Origin: an uncultured Lysobacter sp.
GTDB taxonomy: Bacteria; Pseudomonadota; Gammaproteobacteria; Xanthomonadales; Xanthomonadaceae
Reading direction: 5' to 3'
Assembly (NCBI GenBank): GCA_946480055.1
Contig: CAMLID010000031.1
Coordinates: 1 to 35,190 of the forward strand
DNA: 35,190 bases
The notes beneath the pieces were generated by a model, which worked only from the letters and a program-made list of their open reading frames with translations, was not told the DNA's origin and made no database searches. The position numbers were made by a program, and so were the translations under genes. Shown piece by piece: positions 26,608 to 34,331 of the stretch. How positions within the stretch are numbered: position 1 is the first letter of the stretch; every line of letters starts with the position of its first letter.

Positions 26608-27210
26608 TTGAGCGCGGCCACGCTCGCCGGCGAGGTCTCGTACGAGATCGAGGTCAAGCACAGCCGCTTCCTGGCCCTGGCCGCGCCGGTGGACACGCCC
26701 GAGGCCGCGCTGGCCTTCCTGGCCCGTGTCGCCGACCCGGCCGCGACCCACAACTGCTGGGCCTACCGGATCGGCGCCCAGTACCGCTTCAACGACGACG
26801 GCGAACCGGCCGGCACCGCCGGCCGGCCGATCCTGGCCGCGATCGAAGGCCAGGGCTACGACCGGGTCGTGGCCGTGGTGGTGCGCTGGTACGGCGGGAT
26901 CAAGCTCGGCGCCGGCGGGCTGGTCCGAGCCTATGGCGGCTGCGCGGCCGAATGCCTGCGCCGCGCCGAACGCCGCGAGCTGATCGTGTTGCGCGGCGCG
27001 CGCCTGGACTACCCGTTCGAGGACACCGGCGCCGTGCACGCGGCCCTGGCCGCCCACGGCGCCGAGAAGCTGGACGAGGATTTCGCCGCCGATGGCGTGC
27101 GAATGCGCATCCGTTTACCGGAAAACCGCCTCGACGCCTTGAAAGCGCAGCTGCGCGACGCCACCCGTGATCGTGTACGCCTGCGCGCCGAAGACGCCGA
27201 CACTCCATGA
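26608..27210 (+). CDS. yigZ: YigZ/IMPACT-family protein
   Basis: A 200-residue protein of the UPF0029/IMPACT family. The family signature is clear: HNCWAYRIG, NDDGEPAGTAGRPIL, then VVVRWYGGIKLGAGGLVRAY. The C-terminal ~70 residues form the EF-G-like DUF1949 ferredoxin fold (RLDYPFEDTGAVHAAL). Bacterial members have no agreed biochemical role; eukaryotic IMPACT acts in translation control through Gcn1. TTG 26608 gives an N-terminus (AGEVSYEIEVKHSRFL) that fits the family. No better start or ribosome-binding site is seen, so the exact start is uncertain. It lies 10 bp after the membrane-protein stop and overlaps the ABC gene (ATGA at 27207). Confidence 0.88.
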   Translation: MSAATLAGEVSYEIEVKHSRFLALAAPVDTPEAALAFLARVADPAATHNCWAYRIGAQYRFNDDGEPAGTAGRPILAAIEGQGYDRVVAVVVRWYGGIKLGAGGLVRAYGGCAAECLRRAERRELIVLRGARLDYPFEDTGAVHAALAAHGAEKLDEDFAADGVRMRIRLPENRLDALKAQLRDATRDRVRLRAEDADTP

Positions 27211-29003
27211 CCGCTTCTGTCGAGAACGACACCGCCGACACCCCGCCGGCCAAGACCGCTGCCGCCAAGGCGCCCATCGGCAGCCTGCGCACCCTGTGGC
27301 CGTTCGTGCGCAAGCACCTGGGGCTGTTCGTCGCCTGGCTGATCGCCCTGGCCGCATCCAGCACCGCCACGCTGAGCCTGCCACCGGCGTTCAAGACCAT
27401 GATCGACCAGGCCTTCACCCAGGGCGGCGGCGCGATCGACCAGGCCTTCGTGCTGCTGTTCGGCGTCGCCCTGGCGCTGGCGCTGGCGACCGCGGCGCGC
27501 TTCTTCTTCGTTTCGCTACTGGGCGAACGCGTGGTCGCCGACCTGCGCCAGCAGTTGTACACGCACCTGATCGGCCTGGACGCCGGCTTCCACGACCGCA
27601 GCCGCAGCGGCGAACTGGTCTCGCGCCTGACCGCCGACGCCGAACTGCTGCGCAGCGTGGTCGGCTCCAGCATGTCGGTCGCGCTGCGCAGCTCGATCAC
27701 GGTGATCGGCAGCATCGCGATGCTGTTCATCACCGAACCGCGGCTGGCGGCCTACGCGATGCTGGGCATTCCGCTGGCGGTGCTGCCCATCGTGGTCGGC
27801 AGCCGCCGGCTGCAGAAGATCTCGCGCGCCAGCCAGGACCGCGTCGCCGACGCCAACACCCTGGCCAGCGAAACCCTGGGCGCGGTGCGCACCGTGCAGG
27901 CGCATGCACGCGAGCCCTACGAACGTGGCCGCTTCGATGCCGCGCTCAAGATCGCGGTCGCCACCGCGCGCAAGCGCATCGGCATCCAGTCCTTGGTCAC
28001 CGCGGTCGCGATCACCCTGATCTTCGGCGCGATCACCCTGGTGCTGTGGTCGGGCGCGCACGAAGTCGCACGCGGCCACATGACTGCCGGCACCCTGGGC
28101 CAGTTCATCCTCTACGCCCTGATCGCCGGCGGCTCGGTCGGCGCCCTGGCCGAAGTCTGGAACGACCTGCAGCGCGCGGCCGGCGGTATGGGCCGGATCA
28201 GCGAACTGCTCAACGAGGAAAGCGCGATCGAGGCCCCGACGCACCCGGACACGCTGCCGCAGCCGGTGCGCGGCGAGATCGCCTTCGACGACATCACCTT
28301 CCACTACCCGATGCGTCCGGACCTGCCTGCGCTGGACAACTTCAGCCTGCGCGTGCGGCCCGGCGAGACCGTGGCCCTGGTCGGCCCCTCTGGCGCCGGC
28401 AAGAGCACCGTGTTCTCGCTGCTGCTGCGCTTCCATGATCCGCAGTCCGGCGCGATCCGGGTCGACGGCATCGACGCGCGCCGGCTCGACCCGGCGGCAT
28501 TGCGCGAAACCATCGCCCTGGTGCCGCAGCAGCCGACCATCTTCGCCGCCAGCGCGCGCGACAATATCCGCTACGGCCGCCTCGAGGCCGACGACGCCGC
28601 GGTCGAAGCGGCGGTGCGCGCGGCCCATGCCGCCGACTTCATCGACGCCCTGCCCGAACGCCTGGACACCGAACTGGGCGAGCGCGGCGCGCGTTTGTCC
28701 GGCGGCCAGCAGCAGCGCATCGCGATCGCCCGCGCTCTGCTCAAGGACGCGCCGATCCTGCTGTTGGACGAAGCCACCAGCGCGCTCGACGCGCAGAGCG
28801 AACGCGCCGTGCAGCAGGCCCTGGAAACCCTGATGGAAGGCCGCAGCACCCTGGTGATCGCGCACCGTCTGGCGACCGTACTCAAGGCCGACCGCATCGT
28901 GGTCATGGACCGCGGGCGCATCGTCGCCGAAGGCAGCCACGAAGAGCTGCTGGCTCAGGACGGTCTGTACGCGGAACTGGCCAAGCTGCAGTTCCTGGAC
29001 TGA
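27207..29003 (+). CDS. MsbA-like ABC exporter (fused TM and ATPase domains)
   Basis: A 598-residue half-transporter that should act as a homodimer in the inner membrane. About 25 hydrophilic residues precede a six-helix type IV transmembrane domain (to about 330). The nucleotide-binding domain has Walker A GPSGAGKST at 393-401, Q-loop VPQQPTIFA, signature LSGGQ at 497-501, Walker B ILLLDEATSALD from 517 and the H-loop AHRL. Sequence style fits the ABCB subgroup related to MsbA (lipid or drug export) that is common beside core genes of Xanthomonadaceae. It is not obviously MsbA itself, since no lpxK or lipid A gene is adjacent. It overlaps yigZ by four bases. Confidence 0.92.
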   Translation: MTASVENDTADTPPAKTAAAKAPIGSLRTLWPFVRKHLGLFVAWLIALAASSTATLSLPPAFKTMIDQAFTQGGGAIDQAFVLLFGVALALALATAARFFFVSLLGERVVADLRQQLYTHLIGLDAGFHDRSRSGELVSRLTADAELLRSVVGSSMSVALRSSITVIGSIAMLFITEPRLAAYAMLGIPLAVLPIVVGSRRLQKISRASQDRVADANTLASETLGAVRTVQAHAREPYERGRFDAALKIAVATARKRIGIQSLVTAVAITLIFGAITLVLWSGAHEVARGHMTAGTLGQFILYALIAGGSVGALAEVWNDLQRAAGGMGRISELLNEESAIEAPTHPDTLPQPVRGEIAFDDITFHYPMRPDLPALDNFSLRVRPGETVALVGPSGAGKSTVFSLLLRFHDPQSGAIRVDGIDARRLDPAALRETIALVPQQPTIFAASARDNIRYGRLEADDAAVEAAVRAAHAADFIDALPERLDTELGERGARLSGGQQQRIAIARALLKDAPILLLDEATSALDAQSERAVQQALETLMEGRSTLVIAHRLATVLKADRIVVMDRGRIVAEGSHEELLAQDGLYAELAKLQFLD

Positions 29004-29022
29004 CGACGAGGACCGCGCCGGC

Positions 29023-29382
29023 ATGGACACGGCCCAGCTGAAGAAATTCTGCGCGAAGTTTCCCGGCGCCGTGTCCACCCTGCACGGCCACCCATCCAAC
29101 ATCCTCACCTACGCGGTCGGCGACAAGACCTACGCCTACTTCAAGACCAGCGAGCCCGAACGCTGGCGCTTCAGCATCAAGGTCAGTCCTGAGCGCTTCC
29201 TGGAGCTGACCGGCGTGCCCGGGATCAAGCCCGCGCGCTGGATGGGCCGCTTCCGCTGGATCACCATCGTCGACGTGCGCAGCGTGCCGGCCGATTACTT
29301 GCGCGAGCTGGTCGAGTGGTCGTACCAGGAAGCGCTGTCCAAGCTCAGCCGCAAGCGCCGCGCCGAAATCCTGGGCGCCTGA
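29023..29382 (+). CDS. YjbR/MmcQ-type (DUF419) protein
   Basis: A small 119-residue cytosolic protein starting at ATG 29023, 19 bp after the ABC gene, with GAGGA upstream. It matches the MmcQ/YjbR family: an early FPGAVST segment, KTYAYFKTSEPERWRFSIKV, and a closing helix WSYQEALSKLSRKRRAE. The fold is a CyaY-like double-wing that may bind DNA. No function is established for the family. It is the last plus-strand gene before the strand switch. Confidence 0.8.
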   Translation: MDTAQLKKFCAKFPGAVSTLHGHPSNILTYAVGDKTYAYFKTSEPERWRFSIKVSPERFLELTGVPGIKPARWMGRFRWITIVDVRSVPADYLRELVEWSYQEALSKLSRKRRAEILGA

Positions 29383-29435
29383 ATCGCGGAGACGCGAACG
29401 CGTCGGCATCGCGTAGGCCCCTATCCGCCGGATTA

Positions 29436-29477
29436 GGCCGACGAGATCAAGCCGACGAGATCATACCGGTGAGATCA
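29436..29477. repeat. 14-bp tandem repeat, three units
   Basis: GGCCGACGAGATCA (29436-29449), AGCCGACGAGATCA (29450-29463) and TACCGGTGAGATCA (29464-29477) are followed by a decayed fourth start GGCCGCCG. It lies in the 119-bp gap between the convergent YjbR-type and L,D-transpeptidase genes, where no clear terminator is present. Confidence 0.8.
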
Positions 29478-29501
29478 GGCCGCCGAACCACACCATCGAC
29501 A

Positions 29502-30035
29502 TCAGGGATCGATGCGGATCGGGATTCCGCTCGGCACGCGGCTCCAGATCTCCTCGATCTCGGCATCGCTGACCGCGACGCAGCCGTCGGTCCAGTCCTC
29601 GCGCCACCAGGGCGAAGTGCCGCCGTGGATCATGATGTCGCCACCGGGATCGACGCCGCGTTCGCGCGCCTGGCGGCGGTCGTGCTCGTTCGGATACGAC
29701 ACCCGCAGCGACAGGTGGAAGGCGCTGTTGGGATTGCGCTCGTTGATGCGGTACTCGCCCTCGGGCGTGCGCTCGTCGCCTTGCCGATGCTTCTGGCCGC
29801 CCGGTGCATCGCCCAGCACGATCCGGTAGCTGCCGATCACCTTGCCTTCGCGCAACAGGCGCATACGGCGTTCGGATTTGTCGATCTCGATGCGGTCGGC
29901 GCGTTGCGCGGCTGGCAGCAGGGCCGGAGCGTTCGCGCCGGTGCGCGGAGCCGGGCTCTCACTGCCGTCGTCGCGTACGCAAGCCGCCACCAGGGCCAGC
30001 GCCGCCAGCAATGCCAGGCCCCGCCGGGCATTCAT
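29502..30035 (-). CDS. L,D-transpeptidase (YkuD) lipoprotein
   Basis: A 177-residue protein with a lipoprotein signal peptide (LLAALALVAAC, Cys19 lipidated). A short Pro/Ala linker leads to the YkuD domain from residue ~45. The catalytic site is complete: His137 in IMIHGG and Cys152 in WTDGCVAVSD. These enzymes form 3-3 cross-links in peptidoglycan or attach proteins to it; the single short domain also resembles the YafK-like murein amidase branch. ATG 30035 overlaps the aidB stop (ATGA), so expression is probably tied to aidB. It is the last gene of this minus-strand unit. Confidence 0.9.
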   Translation of the reverse strand: MNARRGLALLAALALVAACVRDDGSESPAPRTGANAPALLPAAQRADRIEIDKSERRMRLLREGKVIGSYRIVLGDAPGGQKHRQGDERTPEGEYRINERNPNSAFHLSLRVSYPNEHDRRQARERGVDPGGDIMIHGGTSPWWREDWTDGCVAVSDAEIEEIWSRVPSGIPIRIDP

Positions 30036-31669
30036 TCCGGCAGCGCCCGCTGCAGGATCGCCGCGAAACCGATGTCGTTGGGCAGGGTGCCGAACGCGAG
30101 CCCGTGCGCGCCGCCCAGACGGCTGCGGCAGAAAGCCTCGGCGCAAGGGCTACCCGCTTGCAGCAGCACGGCTGCCTGCAGCGCCAAGGCCAGGCGTTCG
30201 ACCCAGTGCCGCGCCTGGCCTTCCTCGATGCGCACGCTGCCGTCGAGTACGGGTTCGAGTTCGGCGATGCGCGTATCCAGCGCGGCATCGGCGCCGTCGC
30301 TGCGGCGCAGCTCGTCCAATACCGCGCGTCCGGCCTCGGGTTCGCGCGCCAGTGCGCGCAACACGTCCAGACACTGGATGTTGCCGCTGCCTTCCCAGAT
30401 CGAGTTCAACGGCGCCTGCCGGTACAGGCGCGGCAACAAGGATTCCTCGACGTAACCGGCGCCGCCCAGGCATTCCTGGGCCTCGTTGACGAAGGCCGGC
30501 GCGCGTTTGCAGACCCAGTACTTGCCTACCGCGGTGGCGATGCGCGCGAACGCGGCCTGCTGCGAGTCCAACGGCGCGGCATCGACCGCGCGCGCGAGCC
30601 GCAGCGAGAACTGCAACGCCGCTTCGGACTCGATCGCCAGGTCGGCGAGCACGTTGCGCATCAGCGCGTGCTCGACCAGCGCCTTGCCGAAAGCGTGGCG
30701 GTGGCGGGTGTGATGCAGCGCCTGCGCCAAGGCCATGCGCATTTCCGCGGCCGAGCCCAGCATGCAATCCAGGCGGGTCAGCATCACCATCTCGATGATG
30801 GTCGCCACGCCGCGGCCTTCCTCGCCGATGCGCTGCGCCCAGGCGCCTTCGAACTCAACCTCGGACGAAGCGTTGGACCAATCGCCGAGCTTGTCCTTGA
30901 GCCGCATCAGCCGCAGCGCGTTGCGGCTGCCGTCGCCGCGCCAGCGCGGCAGCAGGAAGCAGCTCAGCCCGCCGGGCGCCTGCGCCAGGACCAGGAACGC
31001 GTCCGACATCGGCGCGGAGAAGAACCATTTGTGCCCGACCAGGCGGTATTCGTCGCCGGACAGCGGCGTGGCGACGGTCTGGTTCGCGCGCACGTCCGAG
31101 CCGCCCTGCTTCTCGGTCATGCCCATGCCCAGGGTCACGCCGGCCTTGTCGCGCATCGGCCGGTCGCGGCCGTCGTAATGCGGCGCGGCCGCCTTGGCCG
31201 CCCACTCCGCCAGCGCCGGCGCATGCCGCAGCACCGGCACGGCGGCGTGGGTCATGGTCAGCGGGCAGCTGGTGCCGGGTTCGACCTGATGGTGCAGATA
31301 GCTGAGCGCGGCGCGCGCGACATGCGCACCGGCGCCGCCGTGATGCCAAGAGTAGCCGGCGACGCCATGCTCGATCGCCGCCTGCATCAACGCGTGGTAG
31401 TTGGGGTGGAACTCGACCAGATCGATGCGCTGGCCGGTGCGATCGTGGCTGCGCAGGCGCGGCCGGTCGCGATGGGCGTCGAAGCTGAGCGCATACAGCG
31501 CGTCGCCTGCCAATTCGCCATAAGCCGCGAGCCGCTGCGCGTGTTCGCCGCCGCCCTCGCGCATCACCGCTTCGCGCAGCACGTGATCGTCGTGCCACAG
31601 ATCGCGTGGGGCGAACGGCGGCGGCTGGTTCTCGACTCGATGGGTGGCGAACGGCGGCAGGTCGGACAT
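30032..31669 (-). CDS. aidB: AidB-type acyl-CoA dehydrogenase
   Basis: A 545-residue flavoprotein that matches Escherichia coli AidB nearly end to end. Landmarks are the N-terminal NQPPPF, VEFHPNYHALMQAA, CPLTMTHAAVPVL, GMGMTEKQGGSDVRAN, LVGHKWFFSAP, RLKDKLGDWSNAS, ECLGGAGYVEES and the active-site WEGSGN. The C-terminal ~110 residues correspond to the AidB DNA-binding extension absent from ordinary acyl-CoA dehydrogenases. AidB belongs to the Ada-controlled response to alkylating agents; its enzymatic activity is weak and its protective role is debated. No ada or alkB gene is in the window. The 4-bp overlap with an L,D-transpeptidase gene is unusual. Confidence 0.92.
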   Translation of the reverse strand: MSDLPPFATHRVENQPPPFAPRDLWHDDHVLREAVMREGGGEHAQRLAAYGELAGDALYALSFDAHRDRPRLRSHDRTGQRIDLVEFHPNYHALMQAAIEHGVAGYSWHHGGAGAHVARAALSYLHHQVEPGTSCPLTMTHAAVPVLRHAPALAEWAAKAAAPHYDGRDRPMRDKAGVTLGMGMTEKQGGSDVRANQTVATPLSGDEYRLVGHKWFFSAPMSDAFLVLAQAPGGLSCFLLPRWRGDGSRNALRLMRLKDKLGDWSNASSEVEFEGAWAQRIGEEGRGVATIIEMVMLTRLDCMLGSAAEMRMALAQALHHTRHRHAFGKALVEHALMRNVLADLAIESEAALQFSLRLARAVDAAPLDSQQAAFARIATAVGKYWVCKRAPAFVNEAQECLGGAGYVEESLLPRLYRQAPLNSIWEGSGNIQCLDVLRALAREPEAGRAVLDELRRSDGADAALDTRIAELEPVLDGSVRIEEGQARHWVERLALALQAAVLLQAGSPCAEAFCRSRLGGAHGLAFGTLPNDIGFAAILQRALPE

Positions 31670-31725
31670 CGGCGGATCCGGTCGGACGGTGATCCGATTC
31701 TAGACCGCAGCGAGCTGGCCCGCGC

Positions 31726-32961
31726 TCAGGCCTCGGCCCGCTGCTCCAGGGCCTCGAGGAACTCCGGCGCCTGCTTGATGCTGCCGAACCAGCCGCGACG
31801 CAGGCCGGTCAGGACCTGCAGCGTCTGCCCGCGCCCGCCGGGCACACGCGACATCGGATGGAATATGCGGTCGCGCAGCGCCGCGATGCGGTCGTACTCG
31901 GACTGGAACAAGGGCGTGAGCCAACGGCTCCACAGATGGTAGATGCCGACATGCGCGCGACGTGCACGCTGGTAGCCCGCCAGCGCATCGCCCAAGGTCG
32001 GCGCGGTGCGCAAGCTGTCGCGCAGGACCAGCGCATCCAGCAGCGCCATGTTCACGCCCTGCCCCAGCTGCGGGCTCATCGCATGCGCGGCATCGCCCAG
32101 CAACACCGCGCGGCCGCTATGCCAGCGCCGGGCCACGGTGTCGCGGTAGCGCGCCTGCGCCAAGCCTTCCGGCACCGCGGTATCGCGCAGACGTTCGGCC
32201 GCTTGCGGCCACACCGCCGCGACGGCGGTGCGCCAGGCGCCCTCGTCCTGGTTCGCGACGCTGTCCAAAGCCGCCACCGGCAGACTCCAGAAGAAACTCA
32301 GGCGCTGCGTGGCGTCGCCCGGGCGCGTCCCGACCGGCAGCATGCCGACCATGCGGCGCGCGCCGACGTAGCGCTGGCGCAGTTCGTCCTGCCAGGCCCA
32401 ATCGCCGCGCTCGACCAGGCACCACTGCGCGCCCCAGGGATAGGGACGGTCCAGCGCCGGCGGCGCGACGCTGCCGCGCAACAGCGAGGCTGCACCGTTG
32501 GCGACGATCACCAGGTCGTAGGGGCCGTGCTCGTCGCCGTCGGCGTCGCGCAGCAGGCCGTGCTCGTGATCGACCGCGACGATATTGCGGCCGCAATGCA
32601 CGCGCCGGCTTTCCTGCCAGGCTTCGTCGAGCAGTGCGAACAGCGCGCCGCGCTGCAGGCCCAGCCCGAAATAGCGCCGGTGCAGTTCACGGTAGCGCAT
32701 GTCCATGACCGCGCGGCCGGCCACGGTCTCGCCATGCAGTCGCCGCACCCGCGCACCGTGCGCGAGCGCGGCGTCGAGCAGGCCCAGCTCCCAAAGTACG
32801 CTCAGGCCGGTGGGCTGGAGCAGGAAGCCCGCGCCGACCGGACCGAGCACCGGCGCGCGCTCGAACACTTCGACCTGGTGGCCGTCGCGGCTGAGCAGCA
32901 GCGCGGCCGCCTGGCCGCCGCTGCCGTAGCCGACGATGCCGATGCGCAACGCGGCGCTCAT
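31726..32961 (-). CDS. FAD-dependent monooxygenase (PHBH/UbiH-like)
   Basis: A 411-residue class A flavoprotein hydroxylase. The N-terminal Rossmann fold holds GIVGYGSGG (the GxGxxG glycines are 11, 13 and 16), followed by EVFERAP, the usual acidic end of beta-2. The second FAD motif is GRAVLLGDAAHAMSPQLGQG. The NAD(P)H/FAD motif is degenerate (YDLVIVANGAASLLR). It lacks a signal peptide. Members hydroxylate aromatic or quinone-like substrates with NAD(P)H and O2, and some act in secondary metabolism. The substrate is unknown. Its upstream region is a 15-bp tandem repeat and the cold-shock gene's terminator, so its promoter must lie within or beside the repeat. Confidence 0.87.
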   Translation of the reverse strand: MSAALRIGIVGYGSGGQAAALLLSRDGHQVEVFERAPVLGPVGAGFLLQPTGLSVLWELGLLDAALAHGARVRRLHGETVAGRAVMDMRYRELHRRYFGLGLQRGALFALLDEAWQESRRVHCGRNIVAVDHEHGLLRDADGDEHGPYDLVIVANGAASLLRGSVAPPALDRPYPWGAQWCLVERGDWAWQDELRQRYVGARRMVGMLPVGTRPGDATQRLSFFWSLPVAALDSVANQDEGAWRTAVAAVWPQAAERLRDTAVPEGLAQARYRDTVARRWHSGRAVLLGDAAHAMSPQLGQGVNMALLDALVLRDSLRTAPTLGDALAGYQRARRAHVGIYHLWSRWLTPLFQSEYDRIAALRDRIFHPMSRVPGGRGQTLQVLTGLRRGWFGSIKQAPEFLEALEQRAEA

Positions 32962-32982
32962 GCGCGGTTCCAGAATTCGTGG

Positions 32983-33057
32983 CTCTTGAAATCGCGACTC
33001 TTGAAATCGCGACTCTTGAAATCGCGGCTCTCAAAACCGCGCCCCTCAAAATCGCGA
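32983..33057. repeat. 15-bp tandem repeat, five units
   Basis: Units CTCTTGAAATCGCGA at 32983-32997 and 32998-33012 are identical. The third (33013-33027) ends in GG, and the fourth and fifth (33028-33057) have drifted (CTCTCAAAACCGCGC, CCCTCAAAATCGCGA). A decayed unit may precede at 32968. It sits directly before the monooxygenase start and is less GC-rich than its surroundings. On the minus strand it reads as repeated Asp-Phe-Lys-Ser-Arg in an open frame of 67 codons that ends in ATGA with the monooxygenase start. Confidence 0.9.
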
Positions 33058-33061
33058 TACC

Positions 33062-33091
33062 AAGAAAAAGGCCCCGCCTGAGCGGGGCCTT
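33062..33091 (-). terminator. Intrinsic terminator of the cold-shock gene
   Basis: AAGGCCCCGC (33068-33077) and GCGGGGCCTT (33082-33091) form a perfect 10-bp stem with loop CTGA. On the minus strand the stem is followed by TTTTTCTTG. It lies 67 bp after the csp stop. Confidence 0.92.
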
Positions 33092-33157
33092 GGAAACAGT
33101 CCGAGTCGGATCGCGTCAGCGTGTGTCGAGTCTGCGAGGACCGGGCTAGCAAGTCGA

Positions 33158-33364
33158 TCACGCTGCAGGAGTCACTTCGGACGCTTGTGCGCCCTTCGGA
33201 CCCTGGGTCAGTTGATAACTGACGCGCTGGCCTTCCTGCAGGCTGCGAAATCCCTTCGCAGCAATAGCGGAGAAGTGGACGAATACATCAGCGGTGCCAT
33301 CTTCGGGCGAGATGAAGCCGAAGCCCTTGGCGTCGTTGAACCATTTCACGGTGCCGTACTGCAT
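33158..33364 (-). CDS. Cold-shock-domain protein (CspA family)
   Basis: A 68-residue single cold-shock domain, the normal CspA length. The N-terminus [18 protein letters not shown] contains RNP1 (KGFGFI), and RNP2 is VFVHF; the end is QASEVTPAA. Such proteins bind single-stranded RNA and DNA and melt mRNA structure. ATG 33364 follows AAGGAT closely. The same frame is open 46 codons further upstream, but those codons cover the leader and promoter and match no csp protein. It has its own predicted promoter and terminator, so it is a single-gene unit. Confidence 0.95.
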   Translation of the reverse strand: MQYGTVKWFNDAKGFGFISPEDGTADVFVHFSAIAAKGFRSLQEGQRVSYQLTQGPKGAQASEVTPAA

Positions 33365-33434
33365 ATCCTTATTGACCTCATGCTGGATGCGTTTGTCGTG
33401 CGCCATCGCGTCGGGGCGACTGAGACGCATCGCG

Positions 33435-33465
33435 AGTATATGCAAACTGAACAGGATGATGACAA
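33435..33465 (-). promoter_or_regulatory. Predicted sigma-70 promoter of the csp gene
   Basis: On the minus strand TTGTCA (33465-33460) is followed by CATATA after 17 bp, or by TATACT after 19 bp, ending at 33435. Transcription would start near 33429 and give a leader of about 65 nt before the csp ATG. The AT-rich stretch stands out against its GC-rich surroundings. Confidence 0.6.
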
Positions 33466-33522
33466 GCGTCTGACCGCGGATCGGCGACGACGCGAGCAAC
33501 ATTCGGCCGTCGCACCGACCGA

Positions 33523-33539
33523 CTGACGCAGAGCGTCAG
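33523..33539. repeat. 7-bp inverted repeat between mtnP-like and csp genes
   Basis: CTGACGC and GCGTCAG pair around AGA, 18 bp after the phosphorylase stop. On the minus strand a T-run lies before rather than after the stem, so it is not a standard terminator of the nagZ-hpt-phosphorylase operon. It could be an operator or a weak stop hairpin. Confidence 0.45.
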
Positions 33540-33556
33540 AAAATTTGCGATGCCGA

Positions 33557-34330
33557 TCACTTTGCCAGCAACGTGGCCAGCAGCTTGGGCAGTTCCCCGG
33601 TGGCCGCGGCGACGTGATCGAGCACGTCCTGCAGCGTGATCACCTCGTCCGGATCCGGCCCTGCGCCGGCCGCCCAGTTGGCGACGATCGCCAGGCAGGC
33701 GTAGTCCAGACCGAGCTCGCGCGCGAGCCCCGCTTCGGGCATGCCGGTCATGCCGACCAGGTCGCAGCCGTCGCGGCGCATGCGCGCGATCTCGGCACGC
33801 GTTTCCAGCCGCGGGCCCTGAGTCGCGCCGTAGCAACCGCTGTCGACCATCGCCACGCCGGCCTCGCGCGCGGCATCGATCACCGCCTGACGCAGGCTGC
33901 GCGTATAGGGTTCGCCGAAATCGACGTGCAACACGTCGCCGCCGCCGCGACCTTCGGCGTCGACTTCGCACAGGGTCGAGATGCGGCCCCAGGTGTAGTC
34001 GATCAATTGGTCCGGGCAGGCCAGCACACGCGGGCCGAAACGCTCGGTGATGCCGCCGACGGTGTTCAGCGCGAGCACGCGTTGCGCGCCCAGCGCCTGC
34101 AATGCGGCGAGGTTGGCGCGGTAGTTGATCAGGTGCGGCGGCAGCGAATGGCCTTCACCGTGGCGGGCCAGGAACGCGACCCGGCGACCGCCGAGCGTAC
34201 CGACGCGGATCGGACCAGACGGCGCGCCGTAGCGCGTCAGCGGCTGCTGCGTTTCCACGTCCTGCAGCGCGGCCAGCTGGTACAGGCCGGTGCCGCCGAT
34301 GACGGCCAGTTCGATGCGTGCGTCGCCCAT
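33557..34330 (-). CDS. S-methyl-5'-thioinosine/thioadenosine phosphorylase
   Basis: A 257-residue purine-nucleoside phosphorylase of the MTAP branch. Motifs are AVIGGTGLYQL at the N-terminus, the phosphate-site ARHGEGHSLPPHLINYRAN, LALNTVGGI, and YGATQGPRLETRAEI followed by DLVGMTGMPEA. This version resembles the Pseudomonas enzyme PA3004, which prefers methylthioinosine over methylthioadenosine and releases hypoxanthine. The start lies one base after the hpt stop, so the two are co-translated. The adjacent Hpt supports hypoxanthine as product. Choice between MTI and MTA as substrate is inferred, not visible. Confidence 0.88.
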   Translation of the reverse strand: MGDARIELAVIGGTGLYQLAALQDVETQQPLTRYGAPSGPIRVGTLGGRRVAFLARHGEGHSLPPHLINYRANLAALQALGAQRVLALNTVGGITERFGPRVLACPDQLIDYTWGRISTLCEVDAEGRGGGDVLHVDFGEPYTRSLRQAVIDAAREAGVAMVDSGCYGATQGPRLETRAEIARMRRDGCDLVGMTGMPEAGLARELGLDYACLAIVANWAAGAGPDPDEVITLQDVLDHVAAATGELPKLLATLLAK

Positions 34331-34331
34331 C

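Noticed and set aside
32958..33161. 67-codon minus-strand frame with DFKSR repeats
   Set aside because: Most of it is the tandem repeat and the csp terminator, and no ribosome-binding site is evident; kept only as an observation, not as a gene.
33365..33502. 46-codon N-terminal extension of the cold-shock protein
   Set aside because: The extension covers the predicted promoter and leader, and single-domain Csp proteins start at the [13 protein letters not shown] N-terminus.
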